A stretch of 64,000 nt of DNA from Meghimatium bilineatum (Eukaryota > Mollusca > Gastropoda > Stylommatophora > Philomycidae), in the NCBI GenBank assembly GCA_034231615.1, contig CM067312.1, forward strand, positions 4,939,001-5,003,000, in the 5' to 3' direction. The notes beneath the pieces are model-generated. The model saw only the letters and a list, made by a program, of their open reading frames with translations, did no database searches and had not been told where the DNA came from. Positions within the stretch are counted from its first letter, which is position 1. Each line of letters opens with the position of its first letter. Positions 10,848 through 22,800 of this stretch are shown piece after piece. The translations under genes and the position numbers were made by a program.

Positions 10848-13800
10848 CTGTAGACATAACACAAAATTCTATCAATCAACAGTAGACACTACATCAATTA
10901 TTCAACTATTTCATTGTGCCAAAAAAGCATGTGCTGAACCTGAAGACACAAAATAATGCAGCTCCACTGTGAAACCAGCAGCACAATGTACTTCAGGCTC
11001 TCCAGCAGAAAGCACACAAACTTTTACTTCGTGCTTCCCGGCAGAAAGCACACAAACTTTTACTTCGTGCTTCCCGGCAGAAAGCACACAAACTTTTACT
11101 TCGTGCTTCCCGGCAGAAAGCACACAAACTTTTACTTCAGGCTCTCCAGCAGAAAGCACACAAACTTTCACTTCAGGCTCTCCAGCAGAAAGCACACAAA
11201 CTTTTACTTCGTGCTTCCCGGCAGAAAGCACACAAACTTTTACTTCGTGCTTCCCGGCAGAAAGCACACAAACTTTCACTTCAGGCTCTCCAGCAGAAAG
11301 CACACAAACTTTTACTTCGTGCTTCCCGGCAGAAAGCACACAAACTTTCACTTCAGACTCTCCAGCAGAAAGCACACAAACTTTTACTTCGTGCTTCCTG
11401 GCAGAAAGCACACAAACTTTTACTTCAGATTCTCCAGCAGAAAGCACACAAACTTTCACTTCAGACTCTCCAGCAGAAAGCACACAAACTTTTACTTCAT
11501 GCTTCCCGGCAGAAAGCACACAAACTTTTACTTCAGACTCTCCAGCAGAAAGCACACAAACTTTCACTTCAGGCTCTCCAGCAGAAAGCACACAAACTTT
11601 TACTTCGTGCTTCCCGGCAGAAAGCACACAAACTTTTACTTCAGGCTCTCCAGCAGAAAGCACACAAACTTTTACTTCAGGCTCTCCAGCAGAAAGCACA
11701 CAAACTTTCACTTCAGGCTCTCCAGCAGAAAGCACACAAACTTTTACTTCGTGCTTCCCGGCAGAAAGCACACAAACTTTTACTTCAGACTCTCCAGCAG
11801 AAAGCACACAAACTTTCACTTCAGGCTCTCCAGCAGAAAGCACACAAACTTTTACTTCGTGCTTCCCGGCAGAAAGCACACAAACTTTTACTTCAGGCTC
11901 TCCAGCAGAAAGCACACAAACTTTTACTTCAGGCTCTCCAGCAGAAAGCACACAAACTTTTACTTCGTGCTTCCCGGCAGAAAGCACACAAACTTTCACT
12001 TCAGACTCTCCAGCAGAAAGCACACAAACTTTCACTTCAGGCTCTCCAGCAGAAAGCACACAAACTTTTACTTCGTGCTTCCCGGCAGAAAGCACACAAA
12101 CTTTTACTTCAGGCTCTCCAGCAGAAAGCACACAAACTTTTACTTCGTGCTTCCCGGCAGAAAGCACACAAACTTTTACTTCAGGCTTCCCGGCAGAAAG
12201 CACACAAACTTTTACTTCAGGCTCTCCAGCAGAAAGCACACAAACTTTTACTTCAGGCTCTCTGGCAGAAAGCACACAAACTTTTACTTCAGGCTCTCCA
12301 GCAGAAAGCACACAAACTTTTACTTCAGGCTCTCCAGCAGAAAGCACACAAACTTTTACTTCAGGCTCTCCAGCAGAAAGCACACAAACTTTTACTTCAG
12401 GCTCTCCAGCAGAAAGCACACAAACTTTTACTTCAGGCTCTCTGGCAGAAAGCACACAAACTTTTACTTCAGGCTCTCTGGCAGAAATCACACAAACTTT
12501 CACTTCAGGCTCTCCAGCAGAAAGCACACAAACTTTTACTTCCGGCTTTCCGGCAGAAGCACACAAACTTTCACTTCAGGCTCTCTGGCAGAAATCACAC
12601 AAACTTTTACTTTAGGCTCTCTCGCAGAAATCACACAAACTTTTACTTTAGGCTCTTTGGCAGAAAGCACACAAACTTTCACTTCAGGCTCTTTGGCAGA
12701 AAGCACACAAAGTTTTACTTTAGGCTCTCCAGCAAAAAGAACACAAACTTTCACTTCAGGCTCTCCAGCAAAAAGCACACAAACTTTCACTTCAGGCTCT
12801 CTGGCAGAAAGCACACAAACTTTTACTTCAGGCTCTCTGGCAGAAAGCACACAAACTTTTACTTTAGGCTCTTTGACAGAAAGCACACAAACTTTTACTT
12901 TAGGCTCTCCAGCAAAAAGCACACAAACTTTCACTTCAGGTTCTCCAGCAAAAAGCACACAAACTTTCACTTCAGGCTCTCTGGCAGAAATCACACAAAC
13001 TTTTACTTTAGGCTCTCTGGCAGCAAGCACACAAACTTTCACTTCAGGCTCTCTGGCAGAAAGCACACAAACTTTTACTTTAGGCTCTTTGGCAAGAAAT
13101 CATACAAACTTTTACTTTAGGCTCTCTGGCAGAAAGCACACAAACTTTTACTTTAGGCTCTCTGGCAGAAATCACACAAAATTTTACTTTAGGCTCTTTG
13201 GCAGAAAGCACACAAACTTTCACTTCAGGCTCTTTGGCAGAAAGCACACAAAGTTTTACTTTAGGCTCTCCAGCAAAAAGCACACAAACTTTCACTTCAG
13301 GCTCTCCAGCAAAAAGCACACAAACTTTCACTTCAGGCTCTCTGGCAGAAAGCACACAAACTTTTACTTCAGGCTCTCTGGCAGAAAGCACACAAACTTT
13401 TACTTTAGGCTCTCCGGCAGAAATCACACAAACGTTTACTTCAGAAGCTCTGGCAGAAATCACACAAACTTCATGAAGTTTATCAGTGAATGCAAAAGTA
13501 GATACTATTTCACAATTACATTTGGAAAGAACACAACAATGTAGACATGAGCATATGTATGTCATGCTTGATTCAGGAAACTCCTGACCCCATAGCTAAA
13601 AACCACCTCACAATAACATGGACTGAAGCTGTCATTCATTTGAATGTTCATTTAGGAAACTCCTGACCCCATAGCTAAAAACTACCTCACAATAACATGG
13701 ACTGAAGCTGTCATTCATTTGAATGTTCATTCCACATCTGATATCACAGAACAAATAAACAATAATGTTGAACTTTTGTTCAAAACTTATTGCCATCAAT

Positions 13801-16800
13801 AGTGATCAATTGAATTAGCTTTTTTTGTCAACAATGGTTATCTTCTGACTTGGCACTCGATCATCTTGACAATATGCAACCACAACACACTCTAGGGTCT
13901 TACTGTGCATACATCCTTACGAAACTCAACCATCACCTTTTTAAAATATCCATCACTGGATGATATTTAACGTTGAACATTAATACACTCTCAACAAATC
14001 CATAGGTGTTTCATCTTTCCAAACATATGATCAAGTGTATGTATGCTGATGGTTCCTGTAGCGTGATGGTTACACATCTTAGACAATCAATTACCCTCTG
14101 ATCTGCTTGCACTGAGGGAATTCCAAATTCGTCCTTACTTAGAAAATGCTCATATAGAGATATTAATGTTATTATTGTCCATAATTACTTTGTCTAGTAT
14201 TAGTGCTTTCACTGCCAATATGTCAGTTCTTTCACTGCTGCAAAGACGCCTGCATATCCCGGACAATCAATTCACAGAATTCTCCAAAGAACAGAGTATG
14301 CATGCCATCTAGTCACGTCTTAGCCACCCATTCTCAATCCATCTAAGCATGAGTCTGTAACTACTACTACAGCTTCCAATGTTTTTGTGCTGGAAATCTA
14401 TTTTATTGTCACCATAAACTGCCTCCATTTCTATTCTCATACTGGGAGTTGTTGCAGTGTAAAATCCATTCTGCACGACTACAGTTCTACCCCGAGCTCT
14501 TGCAGCAAAGCCCCCCATCCTGACATTTTACCTGGAAACACTGAACCATCAGTATATGTAACGACACTTTTGAGCCCTGTATGGAACAAAACAACAGCTC
14601 ATAAACATTTGCATTAGGTATTAGGTACGTTGATTATCTTCTTCGCACACTGGACACGTCCATAGGTGCTCAGATCTCCGCTTCAGTAAATCTCTCAGTG
14701 TATAGCGGCTGATGGATCTGGTTCTATGTTAGTCCACTGCTCTTTTGGAAATCTTTGTCAGGGATTCTCTACGGGTCATGTCCATCCTAACTCATGCTCA
14801 TTAGTCTCAAAATCATCTGATCATGAGAACTCACGAAGAGCAATGAGTATGTCTGCTCTGTCCATAGGCATATATGTATCTATCTGTTGTTAAATATATA
14901 TATCAAATATATATATCAAAGTCTGTTGTCATCGCATATATATATATAGATAGATATATATATCTATCTATCACAATGGCATTGGGTCAAACTGCATGAA
15001 TATATGGACGGCACGGATGGATCAGCAACAACAACCCAACCATCCGCAATGGTGGACACAAATAAATTCTATCAACAATAGCACACACATGTATAGTCAT
15101 TCAAGTAGCATGATGATGATGATGCTGCTGCTCTGGGTTAGTCATTAGTGGGCTTGGTGGTAGTCATTAGTGGGCTTGGTGGTAGTCATTAGGGGGGGGG
15201 GCTCTGTGGTAGTCATTAGTAGGCTCGGTGATAGTCCTTAGGGGACTCTGCTCTGTGGTAGTCATTAGAGGGGCGTAGTGATAGTCATTAGGGCTCTGCG
15301 CTGTGGTAGTCATTAGGAGGCTCGGTGGTAGTCACTAGTGGGCTTGGTAGAGTTATGAACCAGTGTCAAAGCACATGGTTTACCCAAAAATGTTCAGCTG
15401 TCTAGTCAGTTCTTGACCAGAAACTGCCTAAGTAGTATCATCTTGCGGAATTTTTCAGTAGCAAAATTTCTGGACTATCTCAGAGTATGAGCTCTATCTC
15501 AGAGTATGAGCTCTGGTGCTCATTTTGATGTGGCGAGGTCAATCAAAGCGAAAGTCTTTTTTTCAAACCATGAATGACTGATAGTGAACAAGTGACTTAG
15601 AAACTATACTATGATGAATGACTGATAGTGAACAAGTGACTTAGAAACTATACTATGATGAATGACTGATAGTGAACACGTGACTTAGAAACTATACTAT
15701 GATGAATGACTGATGGTGAACAAGTGACTTAGAAACTATACTATGATGAATGACTGATAGTGAACACGTGACTTAGAAACTATACTATGATGAATGACTG
15801 ATAGTGAACAAGTGACTTAGAAACTATACTATGATGAATGACTGATAGTGAACACGTGACTTAGAAACTATACTATGATGAATGACTGATAGTGAACACG
15901 TGACTTAGAAACTATACTATGATGAATGACTGATAGTGAACACGTGACTTAGAAACTATACTATGATGAATGACTGATAGTGAACACGTGACTTAGAAAC
16001 TATACTATGATGAATGACTGATAGTGAACACGTGACTTAGAAACTATACTATGATGAATGACTGATAGTGAACAAGTGACTTAGAAACTATACTATGATG
16101 AATGACTGATAGTGAACACGTGACTTAGAAACTATACTATGATGAATGACTGATAGTGAACAAGTGACTTAGAAACTATACTATGATGAATGACTGATAG
16201 TGAACAAGTGACTTAGAAACTATACTATGATGAATGACTGATAGTGAACACGTGACTTAGAAACTATACTATGATGAATGACTGATAGTGAACACGTGAC
16301 TTAGAAACTATACTATGATGAATGACTGATAGTGAACAAGTGACTTAGAAACTATACTATGATGAATGACTGATAGTGAACACGTGACTTAGAAACTATA
16401 CTATGATGAATGACTGATAGTGAACACGTGACTTAGAAACTATACTATGATGAATGACTGATGGTGAACAAGTGACTTAGAAACTATACTATGATGAATG
16501 ACTGATGGTGAACACGTGACTTAGAAACTATACTATGATGAATGACTGATGGTGAACACGTGACCTAGAAACTATACTATGATGAATGACTGATGGTGAA
16601 CACGTGACTTAGAAACTATACTATGATGAATGACTGATAGTGAACACGTGACTTAGAAACTATACTATGATGAATGACTGATAGTGAACACGTGACTTAG
16701 AAACTATACTATGATGAATGACTGATAGTGAACACGTGACTTAGAAACTATACTATGATGAATGACTGATAGTGAACACGTGACTTAGAAACTATACTAT

Positions 16801-19800
16801 GATGAATGACTGATAGTGAACAAGTGACTTAGAAACTATACTATGATGAATGACTGATGGTGAACAAGTGACTTAGAAACTATACTATGATGAATGACTT
16901 TTATAGGATGATACCAATGGATGATGTGGTTAGCATCCCAGCCACCGTCTTTACTTTCCCAAAAAAAAAAAAAAAAACTGTTATCCATTTCCTAAGGCTA
17001 GGTTGACCTAGGATAGATTGATGATTTAAAAATATTTCAGTTGACCAGAGAACTGAACCTTTGATGACTCAACCAGGAAGCCAGTGCACTCACTAAGTTA
17101 CTGCGTCCATCAAGAACACACTAATAATTTGTAAATAGTACCAGAATTTAAATAGATTATAAACATAAAAATATAACAGCATTCAAACCTGCTGGGCAAT
17201 GGGGCAGATCCTTTTTAGGTATAGCAGTGACCCGCTGGAACTCTTCATGACATGGGTTGCAAAAATGTGTCGTGCCGAAGCAGAAAAACACAGCTACAGA
17301 ACAGCAGTAACGACATTTATATTCTAGGAAGTCAGCTCCATGTTTGGCACACATCTGAGCTCGGGAGACATCGGAACAGGCTCCACAAACAAGTTCTGAT
17401 GGATCGAAGTCATCGTTTCCTCCGATAGCTTCATCACATCTGGCCTCACCTCCGTAGTAAGCCTGACAAAATATGACAAAATATATTAATTCCCCCGATA
17501 TCTTCATCAACTCTAGCCATATCTCCATAGTAAGCCTGAAAAAATATATGACAAAATATATTAGTTCCTCCAATATCTTCATCATATCTAGCCTGATCTC
17601 CATAGTAAGCTTTACAAAACATACTAGTTCCCTAAAGAATTGTGGAAGAAAACAATAGAAACAAATATAACAGAAAATAATACAGGGAAATCTGGTTGAA
17701 CTGATGGACTGACTGGTTGAGCTTACCTTCTTGCATTTGAAGCAAACGTAATAGGCATATCTTTCCATGGCAAATCCTGCTGGATCTTGGTAGAACCGAG
17801 CTCCTGGTGTGAGAATAGCTTCAGCTTTATCCAAACCTTCATATTCCAATCTCATCAGTGCTTTCCGTTTAACGTCTGCTTTCAAGTTTCGGATGGGTTC
17901 AAGCAGAGCTTTGAGAGCTGGATGGTCAATAGTGGTCTATAGAAGTCAAGAGACAGTGAAATATTATCAGTGTTTATTTTGTTGATGTGAAGATATAAGA
18001 CCTTTTTACTAGATTAATTATATATTATTTGTAAGAAGAATGATGAAAACTCCATGGACAGCCAAGAAAACTAATGTAGAAGTTCTCAAAGATGTTGGAG
18101 TAAAATGATAAATTATAGTGAAAATTAGACACAGACAATCAATTAGAAACAGGGCATATGATGAGCATAACTTGAAAAATGTCTGGATGGGTTGTCACTG
18201 TGGCACAAAAATGATGTCACCAACTGAACTTATTAACACGACTTCTTCTTCTTCTGCGTTCGTTCTGCAGATTAGCAGGATGTAGTCAGGAGAACAGAAT
18301 ACATTGTGTCATTGTTTACATAATTTCTGCGATATCTGTGCCTTTTGGCCTAACATATCTGACTTCAGCATGGTTTTGGGTCAGTGGCCCTATATGGGAC
18401 AGCCAACTCCATCCCATAACCTCCTTAGTCACCTCTTATGACATTCATGGAAGGTAAACAGTGTTGTTATTCTTTGCTCCCTTCTCAGGCTCTGGCAACA
18501 CACAGGCGATTAACAAGACAAGAGACAGAGTGTTGTGGAGAAGAGAAGAGAGTTGTGGAGAAGAGAAGAGACAGAGAGTTGTGGAGAAGAGAAGAGACAG
18601 AGAGTTGTGGAGAAGAGAAGAGACAGAGAGTTGTGGAGACGAGACAGAGAGTTGTGGAGAAGAGAAGAGACAGAGAGTTGTGGAGAAGAGAAGAGACAGA
18701 GAGTTGTGGAGAAGAGAAGAGACAGAGAGTTGTGGAGACGAGACAGAGAGTTGTGGAGAAGTATGATCACCTACTGCATTCAGTATATTGATTGATTGAA
18801 ATGTGTATATATTTGGATATTTTGTCATGGTCACGTTAGAGTAAGGATAGAACTGACCGACTCATTGTAAGATCCACGTGTCAGGGCAGATGACAGTGCA
18901 CAAGGGGATATTTTATATTCCTTATGTATGCATCTTTTGGACGAGGACACTGGTTGATAAGACTTGTTATGAGATTAAAATAGTTTGGAATTGCTTGGGA
19001 AGATTGTAGTGAGGGACTTATTTTGGAATTTCCTTGGGAAGATTGTAGTGAGGGACTTATTTTGGAATTTCTTGGGAAGATTGTATTGAGGGACTTAGTT
19101 TGGAATTTCTTGGGAAGATTGTAGTGAGGGACTCTTTCGAGATAAGATGAGGAAAATAGACAATCAACAGGCTACGGGAACAGTCAGCATACGTATGCTC
19201 TGCCATCTGGTGAATGAGATGAAACTCTTATCAGGATGCCTGGAGTGTACTGCAGTCAGTTCATAACATCACTAACCACTAATCTAACCACAGGTTATAG
19301 TCTGCATTACAGTTTAACCAACTTGACTATACACCGTGTTCATTGATAGATAGATTTTTGATAATATTAAATTCTTGAAGGACATAACACAAACATTATT
19401 ATGTTCTTTGCGAAATACACTCTTTATTCTGTCATCTTGTATTTGTACCTGGCTCATGGCTGGCAGCGAGAAAGGACTTCAATAACTTACTTCTAAATTG
19501 AAAAAAACTTGTAAAATTTACGGTATGAAAATAAACATTGAGAAAAGTAAAAATAATGGCAAACAGAGATGCCAGAACAGTTAACATGTGAGTGACTGGA
19601 TAGACACTAGAAGTTGATACCTTGAAATACTTATGATCTTATATGAGCAGCGATGGAAGGACTAACAAAGAAATAAATATTAGACTTGGAATAGACTCTG
19701 CTGCAATGTCCAGATTAAATACCATGTGGAAGAACAGAATACAGTAGTGAAAATAAACCTATATAAATCTCTTAATAATACCTATTCTTTTTTACAGACG

Positions 19801-22800
19801 TGAGAGTTGGATAATTACAGCAGAAATGGAGAGGAGAATATAGGATTTTGAAAATGAATGATACAGATGAATATTACGTATTCATTATACAGAACACAAA
19901 ACCAACATATATGTGAAAAGCAAAATAAATACTCTTGCAGATAAACAAGAACATTGCATGACTGTGATGAGGTGTCGCAACAAACTTGTGTAGTTTGGCC
20001 ACATGACGAGTCACAATTCTCTTTCCAAAAATTTCTTGTGGGGAACAGTTGAAGGTCGAAGAAGAAGAGGAGGCCAGAGGAAAGTATGGATTGGCAATAT
20101 TAAAGACTGGACAGGATTCGGATTCTCCACACTCAAACAAAGAACTGATAACAAGTAGGCGAGGAAATATTTTTGTGTTTCCAGAGTGACACCCATACGA
20201 CACTGAAGGGTTATGGGTTTGATGATGATATGCAGGTGTTTAGGGCAAGGAGAGAGCAGACTGTCTGGCAAGCACTACTACTGTAGTGAATGCTAGAGCA
20301 ATAACTGATATAATGAACTCCTTACGAAAAACAGCACAGATATAATTAATGATGTGGGCAATTCGTTTTCTGTGTTCTGAAGGTAGGATCATCATAATGT
20401 GCAGTGCCTCATGGCACAGGTGATCATTGAACTCCACAACAACTCTATCTGCCATAGTGTGTCAGCTCTACTACTGTGCCACGATGTTAAACTATCCAGT
20501 CTCTTCACTCTTTATCAGCACATCTCAGGTTGTTGATGTTGTGTACATCTATAACCAAGATGTAGTGTCATCAGCACATCTCAGGTTAGTGATGTTGTGT
20601 ACACCTATAAACAAGATGGGGGTATCATCATCATATCTCAGGTTGTTGATGTTATGTACAGCTACAACCACTATGAACAACTTGGTAAAGGGCAAAATCC
20701 CACAAAAAAATATAGCATATAACCCCACTGACGAGGAGACTTCTCAAAGTCTTGTAAACACTATGAGACAGTTTTTCTCCGAGTATGAAAGAAAGTTGGG
20801 CATGAGATCCCAATGCACATAACAAACACAATCAACATACTAGCTTCACAAGTTCTGGGATCAATAACTTCAGAAAAACATACCTTGCATATTGGACATA
20901 ATGAGAATCCAAAGGTGATGCGAGCTCCCACATATCTCTTGGCCAGCACCATTTTAGTACAGTGTAGATGAAATACATGAGAACAGGACAGCTGTGGATA
21001 TCAAACAAAACATGAGAACAGGACAGCTGTGGATATCAAACAAAACATGAGAACAGGACAGCTGTGGATATCAAACAAAACATGAGAACAGGACAGCTGT
21101 GGATATCAAACAAAACATGAGAACAGGACAGCTGTGGATATCAAACAAAACATGAGAACAGGACAGCTGTGGATATCAAACAAAACATGAGAACAGGACA
21201 GCTGTGGACATCAAACAAAACATGAGAACAGGACAGCTGTGGATATCAAACAAAACATGAGAACAGGACAGCTGTGGATATCAAACAAAACATGAGAACA
21301 AGACAGCTGTGGATATCAAACAAAACATGAGAACAGGACAGCTGTGGATATCAAACAAAACATGAGAACAAGACAGCTGTGGATATCAAACAAAACATGA
21401 GAACAGGACAGCTGTGGATATCAAACAAAACATGAGAACAGGACAGCTGTGGATATCAAACAAAACATGAGAACAGGACAGCTGTGGATATCAAACAAAA
21501 CATGAGAACAAGACAGCTGTGGATATCAAACAAAACATGAGAACAGGACAGCTGTGGATATCAAACAAAACATGAGAACAGGACAGCTGTGGATATCAAA
21601 CAAAACATGAGAACAGGACAGCTGTGGATATCAAACAAAACATGAGAACAGGACAGCTGTGGATATCAAACAAAACATGAGAACAGGACAGCTGTGGATA
21701 TCAAACAAAACATGAGAACAAGACAGCTGTGGATATCAAACAAAACATGAGAACAGGACAGCTGTGGATATCAAACAAAACATGAGAACAGGACAGCTGT
21801 GGATATCAAACAAAACATGAGAACAAGACAGCTGTGGATATCAAACAAAACATGAGAACAGGACAGCTGTGGATATCAAACACATGATAACATGAAAGCT
21901 GTGGATATCTACACAACATATGAGAATATGACAGCTGTGGATATCAACCACATGATAACATGACAGCTGTGGATATCAACCACATGATAACATGACAGCT
22001 GTGGATATCAAACACAAACATTATTAGAACTCGCTAACATTATCATATCCCCAAGCACTAACTATCCCCAAGCACACAAGATACTAAACTATCCCCAAGC
22101 ACTAACTATCCCCAAGCACACAAGATACTAAACTATCCCCAAGCACTAACTATCCCCAAGCACTAACTATCCCCAAGCACACAAGATACTAAACTATCCC
22201 CAAGCACTAACTATCCCCAAGCACTAACTATCCCCAAGCACACAAGATACTAAACTATCCCCAAGCACTAACTATCCCCAAGCACTAACTATCCCCAAGC
22301 ACACAAGATACTAAACTTCTACAACCTTCTGTATTCTCAATCATACATACACTTTTCTCTCTCCCATATTACCTCTGTGATACAAGATCTCTCATTCATC
22401 TGTGATACAAGATCTCTCATTCATCTCTGTGATACAAGCTCTATCAGATCCTATCACTTTTCTTCTTTTGAACTCTGTCTCCCTATCACATTTTTTAAAT
22501 TTTTCATTCTAATGAATGTTATATGCAATATAATTGTTCATTTAGTATGATATTTGTGATAATAAATATATATATTTGTGATGACAAGTATGATATTTGT
22601 GATAAGTATATTTGTGATAAGTATATTTGTGATAAGTATATTTGTGATAAGTATATTTGTGATAAGTATATTTGTGATAAGTATATTTGTGATAATAAGT
22701 ATGATATTTGTGATAAGTATGATATTTGTGATGATAAGTATGATGAGTGTGACATTATTTTCTTGTTTTATATTTTCTTATTTAGTTTTAAAGCAGTCCA

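Noticed and set aside
10956..13565. Mucin-like or silk-like protein gene in the 36-bp array
   Set aside because: Several frames on both strands are equally open, there is no splice or start support, and it lies inside an intron of the host gene.
17157..17885. Single 242-codon exon covering two MYCBP2 exons
   Set aside because: The frame is open through, but clean GT-AG junctions at 17726/17463 restore an exact family match, and the intervening sequence is intron with decayed repeats.
20991..21100. RING exon extending into the 35-bp array
   Set aside because: The array copies shift the frame and bring a stop; only the start at 20991 gives the conserved LSCSHVFHLHC with phase 0.
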